The position numbers were made by a program, and so were the translations under genes. The notes below the pieces were generated by a model. It saw nothing but the letters and a program-made list of their open reading frames with translations, was not told where the DNA came from and ran no database searches. This document shows positions 1 through 12,898 of a DNA stretch of 64,000 nucleotides, piece by piece. Source of the stretch: Phoebastria nigripes (taxonomy: Eukaryota; Chordata; Aves; Procellariiformes; Diomedeidae). Numbering within the stretch: position 1 is the stretch's first letter; every line of letters starts with the position of its first letter. The DNA lies in the NCBI GenBank assembly GCA_035582835.1, contig JAYKAV010002375.1:248001-312000 (forward strand), given 5' to 3'.

Positions 1-3000
1 TTGAACTGCCTGTTTGGTTTCCTCTTCACCCAAGTATCCCCATTTTCTTCTCAGACTGAGAGATAGGAGGGGAAAAGCTGCTACTGCCATAGGTCACAAA
101 GTTCAAGCTGAGCTCCTACCTCCCATTTTCTTCAGAAACGCATCAGTCTGGTGATGGCATTTTTTTGTTGTTGTTGTTGATGAATTTCACTCTGAATCAA
201 AATGCTCAGCTGTGAATTTTGCAAGGAGTTTAAAAATAACCGTGAAGCTTATTGTGAAGCGAGCACTTTGAAGCCTCAGCCAAAACCAGTAAGTTTTGGC
301 AATCAGAATGTTTCCCTGTTGCTGAGGAATGCTAATTAAGCTTTCAGTGGCAAATTGAACCTGGAGACAAGGAACATATTTAGCACACATTTTCAGTGAA
401 AAGGAGCCAATTCCTACTACCATCTTCTCTAGCAAGTGGATCGAGCCTGTTAGCTTTCTGCTCTTCCCACTGGTTCTCATGGTTTTTGTCCCAGAAATTG
501 AGCGTTGAATGAGATGAGATACATTTGCTCTCTTGACTTGTCCCAAGGACTTCCGTAGTCTATGGGACTGCCCAGGTAATTTCCAGTTAGCAGTGAGAAA
601 TGTTTGCAGATTCATCTCTTTTCTCATAGGGCGCTGACATATTATGCACAAGACCAAGCAATTACATTGGCTGTTATAAATTATATTATACAAACACACA
701 GATGCACTTTTTGAGTAGAAAGAGGTCAAACAAGATATTACAGTGATATCCCATGGTAAGAAACTAAGTCAGCTGCTTTCTCCAGTAGGTCAATTGACCA
801 GTGTGGATCAATGAACTGTTCCTATCATTAATAAGACACAAAGTGAAGCATCTCAGCTTGCTCAACACAGTGTCATTCACTCTGGCTGCCAGCCAGGTGC
901 TCCAGTAGTCTGCACCTTTGTGGGCGTTTATGTGCCCTCTGCCAGCTTAAGTTCTTCTGTAGCCTTCAAAACCTTAAAATAACTTTTCAGTTTCTCGCTG
1001 ATGCAGACTATTTATCTGAAATCCCAAGGTTCTGCGGTGCTGAGGAAGAGGATGGTCCAGTAAAGGAGACCACTCTGGTGGCAGAAAGCTATCAAAATAT
1101 CCTGACTTCGTTTATTAGGTACCAAATGCTGTACTATCCATTTTTTGAGAAACACAGTCATTCTGGTTTCTTTACTACTGCTTTCTCAGCCATGGTATCT
1201 TATGACCTGACACTGTGTTTCCCTACCTGCCAGGCAGGATGCCAGTCTGTCAAAATTCTTTCCTTATCTGTTTGTTGTTTACTGCTTAAAACCGCTGATG
1301 TAAAGTGCATTTGTGTATTTTCAGTGCTCCAGGAAAAAAACCAACAGGTTATTCTGACCTAGAATTTTGGAGGAGGGAAAAAATTGGGAAAATCAAGAGG
1401 ATAAATAATAATTCTCTGTGGCCAAATATGGAAATTGTGAAAGGAATTAAAGATTATTGCCCACATCTTCAAATAATATAAACAAGCATAGCTCTTTCAG
1501 CCCACCTCCTTCCATCATGGTCAAATAAATTACATTATGAATACTTAAGCACCACTGAAAACAAATCAAAGATATATCCATGGTTCTGTTGAGAGAGAGG
1601 GGAGGTGGCGTTCAGTAAGAGGCTTTCTTAAGACTGTAGGAAACCCAGATACCTCTGCCACTTTTGATGTGGGTGACCAGAGGTGACAGTAGGGTGTGTG
1701 TAGCAGGCTGTCCTGTGAAAGTCAGTAGTGCCAATCATTAGCATCACTTACCAGACAAAACATCGTCACCATGCTGAGATGCACTAACACATTTGGCACT
1801 TGCAAACTCCGGTTGCCACTGAGAGGAAAATCTGGAGAGCTGCAGTGTCTTTGAGATGTGAACACTTCTAGCACACACATCCCCCGGAAATATCAGCAGA
1901 GCTGTCTGAATGAAAAGTACATTTATTGCCCTTTGCTTCTCTTGCAAGCTGATTGCGATAGGGAAACTGTGGTTGCAAGTGTCAGGTTGGCCTGTGAAAA
2001 AGCAGTTATCTCCTGGTTAATTTTGGCAGAACAACCTGACCTTCAAGAAACCATGACTAAGGATGGCCCTTTATCTTCTTGTCGCCCATTACAGCATACA
2101 GTCTGTGACCGAGTCATATAATGGAGTGATAAAATGAAGTCCAGAGATTCACTTCTGAAAATTGCTCTCATGTAATAACAATACCCAGTACTTAGGAAAT
2201 CTCCAAATGAACTTGCTTAAAGGTGGTGTTCATGTCAGTAGAAATGTGGAGTCATTTAAAAGCTGATTCTATGGTAAAAGTATGTCCAGGGCTGAGATTA
2301 GGTTTGAACACAGCTCAAGGAACTGATAGAAATCCAGGGTCAAGGAGTGAAAAAGCTTGTTCCCTCCCTGCCAGGAATTTATGGAGAACTGCAGGCAGTG
2401 AAAACAGGGAGCCAAAGACACGATGATTTTTGCAGTGAGACTTGTGGAGATGGTATAAGGCAGATCGTCTGAGAGCATCAGCTAGAGGGAAAGTGACAGT
2501 GAGGAATAAAATGATGTGATCGCCATTCGGAGGCTGCTAAGGATTTGGAGAAGTATATGTTGTTCATGGACAGCCAGCGCAACTGTGATTTTGGCCAACC
2601 AATGCTTGCTGAAATGCAATTCAACCGAAAGTCTGTAAAAGAGAGTTTGATCCTTCAAAGTAAAGGTATCTTAGTGACAGCTAGCGACCTTGCATGTGAT
2701 TGTACATTTATCCCATGTGGCTTTTATTTAAAATGTTCTTCCATAAGGTATGAGGAAACAGAGAGTTTTTGTTGTTAGCGTACTTGTTTCCTAAACTGAC
2801 TTCCTTTTTAAAGTAGGTATGTGGAAAAAATGACTGTTGTCATCAACAGGCACTCTGTATGCAGGAACTAGCCGGAAGAAAAATTCTTCAGTTCCCAGCT
2901 GTGTGAGTGGGGAAGGCAGAAGGCGGCCTACTCGGTCAGCAGGGGTGAGTAGAGTTGCTACAATTCAGTTTTCAAAATAAACAAATGAAAAAACAAAGAA

Positions 3001-3916
3001 AAGAACAGTAGAGTTTAAAAAACCCCACAATTCAGAATACAAGAATTTCTTTATTTTGTTGGATTCTTTTAGTCTTCTTTCTGTGAGAAAGACCTATGCC
3101 AGACCACAAATACAAAGCATCTGGATTCAGGCATTGCAACTAGAGCATGGCTACATGCTTCTAAGTCTAGAGAACTTTATGTTTGCATCTTGGGTTTGCT
3201 TTAAATTGGAATCTATTTACACTATGCCTTCTAGGAAAAAGAAGGTTTAAGTACACACCCAGACATATTTTTTAATCTGTTTGAAGACTCTTTTGCTTGC
3301 ACTACCCTACCTAAAGACCTAGAATCTGGGGTCAGTAATGAAGCCCTCATATGTCAATATGTAGACCCTCAAACTTGAGTTGTTGCAAGTTCCTCTTTCA
3401 AACTTCTTGATTTCTAGACTCATCCCCGGGAGTTGGTTGCTTGATTTTACTTAATATCAGTTGCATGATTCATTGTAATGCAGAGTATTTTCTTTATATT
3501 TTTACTTGTACTACAAAATATCATTAGATATGCAGATGTTGGGAATGTCTGGCGACATGTTAAATATCACTCCAATTTCCTATCTCTACTTCATAGGTGC
3601 TGTTACAAAAGCTATAAGAATGGATGGATTTTGTCCATCAAACAACTTATATATACAACTTATTATTATTGCCACAATTATTAAATTGTGCAATATGTAT
3701 TGATGTTACTTACAATGGTTAATGTTCTCCGAAGTGCTATATACATTTATATATATGTATAAGTAATAAGAAGAAAAAGAATAGTGAGCCTATCTACATC
3801 AGGTAGAAATAAAGAAGAAAAGAAACTGGAGGATTATTGCTTGTGCCTGTGTGCTCACTGTACACATGAAGTGGGGCTCTTTGTCCAGGTACAGACTTAA
3901 ACAAATAAATACATCA
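1..3916. other. non-coding AT-rich stretch, nothing recognised
   Basis: There is no conserved gene, RNA or mobile element that I can name here. A GTT triplet run sits near 165-180. The longest open frame is 180 codons on the minus strand (729 down to 187); it resembles no family I know and its composition is ordinary for the area. AT-rich intergenic or intronic DNA is the plain reading. Confidence 0.6.
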
Positions 3917-4048
3917 GTGCTACAGTTTTGCCTTATGTAAAATGATAGTAATAACACATATCTCCTAGGGGCAGTGTGAGTCAGCAGTGTTTGTAAAAAG
4001 GCTTTTCTATCTTTAGATGAGAGGCACTTCAGAAGTGCAATGAATTAG
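3917..4048 (+). repeat. MIR/core-SINE-like fossil
   Basis: The segment runs from a CTACAGTTTTGCCTTATG stretch through TGTAAAATGATAGTAATAAC and CATATCTCCTAGGG to a tail with TTTAGATGAGAGGCACTTC. That order matches the middle and LINE2-like tail of MIR-type SINEs (cytosine-rich 'cctcagtttcc', 'tgtaaaatggggataa', 'ggatgaaaggcgctat'). The copy is heavily diverged and its tRNA-like head is not visible. Family assignment is by eye. Confidence 0.5.
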
Positions 4049-7000
4049 CGTTTTTCTCAGTGACACTAGATTAAATGCTTTTTGATTCAGAATCCCACAG
4101 TTCCTGAGAAACTTGCTGAATTAAAATCACCTGAACACTCAAGAAAACCATGACCAAGTAACTTGCTTTCTAATCTCTAGGTTTGCTACGTGATAGTCAG
4201 GGTTTAGTGGAACTATTGCAATAGCCAAAGACAACTATGTGACATTTTACAGCTCTATGGGGAGGAAGCCTTAGCACTATGGGCTTGATGCCGGTTCACA
4301 CTGAAAATTTCACAGCTCAGAAAACATCTATCCTGTGACCTGTAGTGTTATCAGCAGTAACTAACTCTGTGCACACAGTTCTCTCAGAGCCAATGAAAAC
4401 AAGGATGTTTGCTTTATTTTCAGGAAAAGAGATTTAAAAGAATACTTCAGATTACAGTATGTTAAAAGTTTGGCTTGACACTAACGTAGCCGACTTGTAG
4501 CAACTCATTAAACTCTGGTGTCACAGCTGTGCTGCAGAGTCCTAAAAATACATCTGCTTCACAGTCGAGTCAAGCTTTCATTCAGATATTACTTACAAAA
4601 TCCTTTTACCTGAGAGAGTTATGCTTTCAGTCAAGCCAGATTGTCAAGAGCACTAGCTTAAATCCCAAGAGAAGCTCTCATTTGGGCTGGCCATTTGCCC
4701 ATTTTGCCATGAAGAGGTGTCCAAACCAGCTGAGAGAGAGAGATGCAGATCTATAAGTTCTTGCACAGGGTAAGAAATAACAGAGCAGCTCAGTTTACTG
4801 CAGCTTAAGGGACTGTGGGACATGCTTCTGAAAGTGAGGTGCATACAGCACCTGTGAAGACACAGTAACTCAAGTGTAGCTTTGCAGTGTGGCCTCTCAT
4901 GCATAAGCAAATCCACATGCTAACTGCCTTATAGAATAAAGATGATTTTATATATTATACTACTAGTGATTTTTATAGACAGTTGTTAATGATTTTCCCA
5001 AATGCTATATGCATTTGTAGTGCTGTAAAAATGATGATTATTAAGACAACATTTGGGTGTAAGGTCTTTTGACTCACTATATTCTTACGTTCTTATCGAA
5101 ACAATCACAATGCTCATATAGTCCTAACTTCTCAGTCATGAAACCACATAGTAAACAGGAGATTCTGAGAGACACCAAAGACTAATGACTCAAAAGTTTT
5201 GGTCCCATACAGAGGTAGTTTCAACGTGGGAAACTGGAATAGGTAAAATTAAATCACTGAATGCATACTATATGAATAGTCCTATTCCAAACTAGAACGC
5301 CCTTTTTCTGGCTTAATCTGTTTCACTTTCAAAATGACATAAGCTAAACAAGAAAAAAAAAACCCTCTTATTTTGAATAGAATATCTATAGAGGCAGTTA
5401 AATCCCTGTGACCTCAGTGGTATAACTATACTAGTAAGTTTTCCCATACAGACCACTTTAATAAACACTTTCACAAAGTATAAACATGTCCTCTACTGTG
5501 TATTAATATATAGTAATATATATTAATGGCAGAGGAATATCTGTGAGCATGAACTGAGCTCAGATAACTTAATAATGACATTAAGCTCCTGGTTTCCCAA
5601 TGAAATGCATCTCAGATTGGTACTGAGAGGCTGATAGAGAGGAACTGTGGGCTTCCTTCCAATTCCCAGTGGACAGTATTTGCCAACACAATAAATGGGT
5701 TTCCTTGGTCTGCTATCTTAGTGACAAGCAAAAAATGGAGTGGGAAAGGACTAACATCTGGCCCCTCTGGCTCCAGGAGGAGGCATTTCTGAAGCAAGAT
5801 TCAAGTACCGTGTTGGGATGGAGTGAGGAAGCTTGCAATGACCATAGGCTTTAAAAATTCACTTAGAAAAAATGTACCTGTGAGGATCCCATCTGCCTCC
5901 CCAGTTCAGCCCATCTCAGAGGGGTATTCACATCTTAATATGTGCTACAATTTTACTTTTCTCTAGGAGGAGGAAATGCGTATCTAGTGAAGAGTAGGAT
6001 TTCCTGGGGTGTGGTATCCAGTCACCAGCTGTTAGGAGGAAGGAGACACGGCAACTTGTAAGGCATCTGGTTGGCTTAAAAAGGAATAACTTGCTGGACC
6101 TCAAACTTTCAGCTTCTCAAGACAGGAGAAGAGGCATCAATCCCGTTCAGGTGTTTCCTAAGCAGAAAAAAAACACAAAACAAACCATACCAAGATAAAT
6201 CAGTCTGCTGCTTGGTACTCATTACATTCCTAAAAAACATTCATTCCTTTCTCCTTTACCTTTGCTACTAAGCACTTCCTGAGTGATTTCTGTTGTTCTT
6301 GAATTGGGTTTTTCTAGCATTTAGTGTAAGGAAAGTCTGATTGCAATAATGAAGAGGGTTTACCCTTGAAGCTAATTGACCAAAAAGTGCCTTTTTTCTA
6401 GATGGAAAATGGACCGTTTCCATGCCAAATAAGCATTGGGAAAGCTTAGGATATTTGAGAAGTGACATTTGATTACTTGACAGGGCCAGATCAGAAGTGT
6501 AGCTGTCCATCCCAGTGCAGGTGTCTGCTTCGTGGGTGAGAGAAAGCAGGATAGAGAGGACAAGGCTGGCTGCCTTCCAAACTCTTCTGTGGGGCTCAGC
6601 GGGAACCAGAGGATGGGAAAAGAGGCTGGCTTATCTGCAAGCCTGCGTGTGGACTGCAGGAGTCGGGGCAGAAGGAGATGCCGCCTGACCTGGCCCTTTC
6701 TCCACCGTAGCAGTCCCCACAATTCTTTCTCATGAGGAGTCCTAGCGAACTGGTGCATATACATTTAAAATCCAGATTTCAAATTAGCAAGGTCCTATGG
6801 TTGATAAGCAATTCTTTTGCCTTTCGGTTTGGTTCTTTTGCAGTAGCTATTGTTATGTTCCAAGGTATTTTTTTAAACAATGAAATAGAAACAGTCCAAA
6901 CAAGCTGGGTGCAGGCACTGTACAGTCAATTGTCAGAATACTAGTGCAGAATTAATGTTGATATCCTCCTCACTGCGTTTCAGGTCATCTGGAATAGCTC

Positions 7001-10000
7001 AGGAACAAGTGACACTCTAGATTACTGTTAGAGAGAAGATGGAGCAGGCAGTCTCTCCTGGTACCCTTTTGTGTTCTCATTTTCTTCTACTGCACTCCAA
7101 GTACCTTTGCAGTCATGTTCAGTGCTGAGACTAAACAGCTCCAGCAGTGGGGATGCTAATGAGTGGGATTTAATTGCAAAGGCTCTCTCACCTGTGTGTC
7201 AGCAGTGTGGATTGTTATGACCCAGTTGTTGTCACAAGCAGATTGCAACCAGTGTGGGACACGTTCGTAGGTCTCAGTTTAGTCTCTAGTAGAGAAGCCA
7301 CTGCTTTATGTGCTGCTAGTAGCAATCCCAATAGCAAACACAGACACTGCATGGGCATAGAAAAGAAGCAAACCTGTGGGACAGTTTTAAGACAAATTAG
7401 ATGGGTAGCATAAAAGCGCTGTTTCTACTACTTACCCTGTGTTGTAGATTTATGAATTTATGAAGTTTAGTCTCCAAGGCTAGCAATATTGCTTCTTTTA
7501 CAAGCTACGTGATTGTCAAGCACCCCAAAATAGACCCAGACATTTCTAAAGATCTGTGAAGACAAGTTTGGTGTAATGTTATCCCATTAAGTTCTTCACA
7601 CCCACATGAGGCTTCTTTGGACACTGTAGGATAAACCAGGGTATTTCAAAACAAGGAAATTAAATCTGCACCTTATCTCTGATCCCCATATTCCTACAGT
7701 TTACAGTTGTCATGGCGTGGAAATCCTCTATCCAGATTTATCCCATTTAAGTAATGTAGGGCAAGGCCACTCCATATTCTGTCTTACCCTTTCACAAAGA
7801 AGATTGTTTCAGAAAAAGCTTAAGTATTAGCTGAGAAAAAAAGTAGTTCTGAAAAACAAGCTGATAGCATGGGGAGGGCTTGATTTCATTCTTAATCCTA
7901 TTATATATGTTACAGCTACAGGCAGCACATCCTACCTGGTTACGATGTAGCTGCCCATCAGCCTCCTTACAGGGTGGTTAGAAACAGCAGCACAGAACTG
8001 ATGGTGTCCCAGGCGATGTTTGTGCACTAACTGCACTCTGACTTCAGGAGAGATCAGACAAGTTATAAACAGGTCCCCTGGCTTGTATACAGGACTTGAC
8101 AGAAATAAGGAAAAGGTGAACCTAGTGGCTATTTAGTGGTTTTTAAATCTTACTAAGAGAATACAGTTATTCCCCTTGGAAGTGAATTTCAGGCTCCATC
8201 TAATGTGTTGTGATGGGAGACAGGAAAAAGCTGGATTTGTTCATTACAATATTTTAGTAGCTTGGAAAATGAGCGTATTAAAAAGTCACTAGCAAATATG
8301 CTTATTGGGTGATGTTGTATTCTTGCATGGAAGGGTGTGTGTGCACAGTACGACAGGTGTGGGGACCTCCCCAGCATCTGGGTACCTGTTCTTACATCCA
8401 ATATCATATCACATGCACCAGGCGTGTTTGCCCACGGGTTTGGGCCCTAAGCACTTCATTTTGCAGGAGTATAAGGTGCAAGTGCCAAACAACAGAAGCA
8501 CAGACATGACTCCATTCTGGAATAACTGCACAGTCACAACAGTGCACAGGCAACACACGGTGGATGGAGAGTGCCCGGTTTTCTTTTAGTCTGCCTCTTT
8601 TTCTGTTAAACAAAATACTTGGTGAATCACAATTTTGCTGCATGCTCCATCCAGGAGACACTGTAACACACAGTGAACTCCCCCATGGACTTGATATGAG
8701 TTTTAAAAATTTATTGCCCAATCTGTAGGTTGATATTACTGTGTGTAATCCCAGAGAGTTGGTACATGTCCATGTGTCACTGCACATTTTCTTTAGATAG
8801 AGCTCTGAAAGCAAAGTAGAATCACATGTTATTTATATCACAGTTATTAGAAAGACAGCAGATGTAATAGAGTTTAGAAAGACAGCAGGGGTTCCTGTGA
8901 ATCTTGGGGCACTGTAGAAGCCTACTTTGTAACCTTGCGGAAAGAAAATGCATTCCCAAAATCTTACGAAAGGGCTGTATTTTTGACAAATGGGATTTGT
9001 GTTCATCTGTTGATTCTCTGCAGCCTTTTCTATCTGACTTGAGCAGACATTTGCAATAGGATGACATTGGTGTCTTCTTCCATCATAACACAACTTTATT
9101 TTTGGTTTCCATTTATCCTAAAGTAACTGAACTGCAGCCTGTGAAACAGCTGGCAGGTAAATACACCATGTAAATAGCTTTATTTCATTAGCTGACATTA
9201 GGTTTTAAGGGTGCCGTGTTGTCATTTGCCTTCCTTGCAACTGTTGTAGTGTGTGTTGGACCATTTCACAGTGTATGCTGAATATAAGCGTATCAAACGG
9301 CTGCAAGGTAGAAACTAGACAGAGGGTAGTTTCTTCCTTTTCTTAATTATGAATTACATTTTGGAAAGATAGGTCCAATCTATCTCGGCTTTGGAAACAG
9401 TTCTTGCAGAGTTGTACAAGATCAGTACATGCGTGCATGTTCGAAATGACACGTGGGGCAGGAGGTTCTTTATAAGCCTGCAATATTGCATCACTGGCCT
9501 AGTGACCGTGGGGAGGTGATTGTGCTGGCTAATGATGATTAAATAAATTGTGAGCAGCTGTTTCTTTAGTCTGTGGAATTGCAAGAACAAGAGTGAGAGG
9601 TGCAGGCAGCAAGCCAGAGCGAGCCTGTGACGACACAAGGCAGGAGGCATAAAGGGCGTGCAGTATGCTCTCTGTATGTGCACAGGAACAGAGCCTGAGA
9701 GCTGGTTTTGAAAAGAACTGATTTTTTTTTTATTGACCACACTTAATTTCGTATTCTTTAATTTTTCTCACTTATGGGGTTTTTTTGTTTGTTTTATTGT
9801 TTACACACGCTGAGTCTTACAATCTAAACAGAGTTCACCTAGCCACAGTAAAATCTTGATCATTCTCAGTTAGCTCTTCTGCAGACCCAATAATTTCCAT
9901 CTGGAAAGGCAGTCAGTAATGAATTCAGAGTGCTGTGGTTGGATCTCCTGTCATTTCATTGCTTTCACAACACACTGCTACAGAACATTTAATGGTCCTC

Positions 10001-12834
10001 TATGAAGTGTTATTACAAATACATAAACCTAAACTTTACAATTCAAAATAAATGAACTAAATTCTTTTGGTGGTGCAATATCATCAACTGTTTTAATCAT
10101 GGGGGTTTGCCTTTCTAATTTGCAAAATTTGTTAAACTTCAGTATGTGCGAAACCCAGGGCTCCTCAGAGTTTCCAAGCTGATCTTCCTTGAGACTTAAC
10201 TTTTATCCACAAAACAGAGGGAGCCTGAGAAACAGCAGGACGAGTTTCCTCTCATTGTCTTGCCAGTGTGCTGAAAACTGTTCATGATACTTTAGTCTCT
10301 GCGCCCTTTCATTTGTAAGTGCCTCTGCTGAGAGTGTCAAAAGAGATAACAAATAATGCCAGCTGTGTAGTAATTTTATTGAGGGTAAACAATGTCTCAG
10401 TAAGAGTGGGGTTAACGGCAACTAATCATTCATGGAGGTCACCAAATAAGCACGTTACATCACATTTTCATAGCGCTGGGTGAATTATTTGTTTTGAGTG
10501 AATTATCCAATGAACTTTGGCCTTGGCTGATTTCAGAACAGGCCCTAATTTTCACAAATATGTCAGTCACACAGATGAGTTTGCAATGTTTGTTATCAAG
10601 AGAATATTACAAATGCGCTGGTACGTTACCATGTACGCTTTATAGATAGACTGTGAGCTTGCCCCTTTTATTCTTTATCCTCTAGGGAGCCAGATTGTTC
10701 ATACGAGTTTCAAGCTGTGATTGAACCTTTAATAAAAAGTGGTGAGCAGCGATGAAGCTTTGGGGAGCCTAGGCAATACTGCAGTCTGTAGGGCAGCCAT
10801 TCAAACTCGGGGTAATTTAGACAGACTCCCTGACCCTGCCTTGTCCCAGTCCCCTGTAAATCATGGCTGGGGCCTTTCCAGTCCCCCAAGCAGTGCTGAA
10901 TTGAGGTGTTATGGGGGGCTGGAACTGGCAACATAAAGTGCTGGTAACTGGACAGAAATAGAGGTGGCAAGTTGGGTACGATCTGAGCTCTGGTCTGGAG
11001 GATGGTGGGGAGCTTGAGAAGGTACCTTCAGCTCATCTCCTGCCACTCCACTTCTGTGGGCATTAATGTGTAGTAAATCCTGCTCTGCATCTGGCAGTGT
11101 GAAGGTGCAGTTTCCAAAATAGGATAAAGAAAAGCCCAGAGTAAAGGCACAAACAGTGCATCAGTAATCGTGTAACTTCAGTTTCATTCAGTCCAAGTCT
11201 GATTTCTCATATTTGAAGCTGGCTGCAGCAGACCAGCTGATCAGGCAGCAGCAGATACATCACATTGTATGCGACAACCTCAACGTACTGCACATTCACA
11301 AACAAACAATTTCCTCACATGTTTTATGAGGTGAGTGAGCGATGCACAATCAGACACAGCAGAAGTAACCCTTCCCACAAGGTATGCGCCATCCCCTTAA
11401 CTAGACCTCAGGTCTCTTGATGCCTGTTTTGTGCTTTTCCTGCAAAGCCTGGGGAAAGAGTAGAATTCTCTTTTCTGGGGAAGTACAGCCCTCCATGTCT
11501 CCCCATGTAAGTACCTATGCTCAACAGATAGTAAGTTACATTAATAATTCATATAAAGTCATGTAGCCTACAGATAGTTTAAATTCATTCTCAACAGCTA
11601 ATACTTTCTAGTGGTAAAAGCAAGACAGAGTTCCCCTCCCCTCTTCTTTCCTGAAAGAAGCAAAACCCAAGGCTGTGTTTCTCGGCTGAAAACGGACTGA
11701 CTTCAACATCCGTTGTGTGCCAGCTGGGAGTCTGGCTCTGGGCTCTGAATTCAGCAGCTTGAGGCTAGCTCTGATAAAAGCTGCTACTTCTGTCATGTCC
11801 TAATTCTGCCTTACGTTCAATATATATAAAAAAACCCCGTAAACTAACCAAACAGTGACCTTGACCATAGCATCAGTTAAAGGAGAAGCAAAGAACTCCC
11901 CACGGCATGCAGCATCATTTATCAAGGCACGCTTCTATCGACCATGTTCCCTCTAAGGAAAATATCTTGATCTCAGGCTTTGTTACTGAAAATTTGGGAA
12001 AAGTTTGGGTAAATCTTGGCAGTAGAGCCTTAAAAATTCGAAAGCAGTTGAGAAAGTCTGCTACTTTACAATCTTTCTCCTCCATAGTTCCAAGCAATTG
12101 CCACGATGACCACCCAGATGTACAACATACTGAGTTCCCTTGCCATGTGATGCTTTCCAGTTGCTGCAGTCTCTCTGGGGGAGCAGCGTATTTCAGACAG
12201 TGGCACACTGACTCTGTGCTCTAAAGCACCTCTGAATGCTACAAAGCGGCAGTTGTTGTACACACAGTATAAATTCAAACCCAACGTAATGAGATCTCAT
12301 CCCCTTGTAAATCTGTGATGTTCTGCTGGCTTCAGAGGACAGATGCTGTTTTACCGCCGTTGAGGAGTAGGCGTAGAGACCAGTAGCGTGTATTTTGAAG
12401 ATTTTTAATAAATAGCCTCAGAAATTCAAATAGTAATTGCATGGGAGCTGTCAAACTCTTTTTTAAAACTCCTAATGGCATAAAAATACATATATTTATT
12501 GTTATATAGATAAAGATATACATATACTTAGAAATTGGCAGGAGAGAGAGTGAGAGTAATTCTCAATGAATATTGTATTAGATTTTTCTTCTTTTATGGA
12601 CACTACCTTTTCAGATCTGGAGCGCACCTCATTTCCCAATTAGTACTTTCTCCTTCCTCTCTGACACTTTGCTTTTAAAAAGGAAAATGACAACTGAATG
12701 ATCTTCCACCATTTCCTTGCTCTGTTCTTACAGATATTATTTCCCTTTGCTGCCCCTATTCTTTCATTTAAACTGTGCACAGAATGATCTGTCACTTCTT
12801 ACACTTGAGAAATATCTGCACAAATAGAGAGATT
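4049..12834. other. non-coding stretch, no gene or repeat recognised
   Basis: This is AT-rich DNA with only short open frames on either strand, none resembling a known protein. The stretch near 9480-9560 and another near 10290-10560 are rich in ATTA, AATAAAT and TGAATTAT motifs and contain few simple repeats, so they could be conserved regulatory DNA. That is only a guess from texture. No splice-bounded coding exon is evident. Confidence 0.55.
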
Positions 12835-12898
12835 AGGTCCTGATCCAAGCTTTATTTAAGCCAGCGTGAAATTTCAGTAGACTTAGGGTCAGGTCTTA
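12835..12898. repeat. possible ancient amniote interspersed repeat
   Basis: The segment opens with GGTCCTGATCC and closes with GGGTCAGGTC, with a central GAAATTTCAGTAGACTTAG. This resembles the old palindromic 'cctgatcc ... attgaagtcaatgg ... ggatcagg' repeats common in reptile and bird genomes. Divergence is high and the family is not certain. Confidence 0.25.

Noticed and set aside
187..729. 180-codon minus-strand open frame
   Set aside because: No domain, signal or family resemblance. Another frame over the same bases looks equally protein-like (FWDKNHENQWEEQ) but is short and lacks convincing splice sites on both sides.
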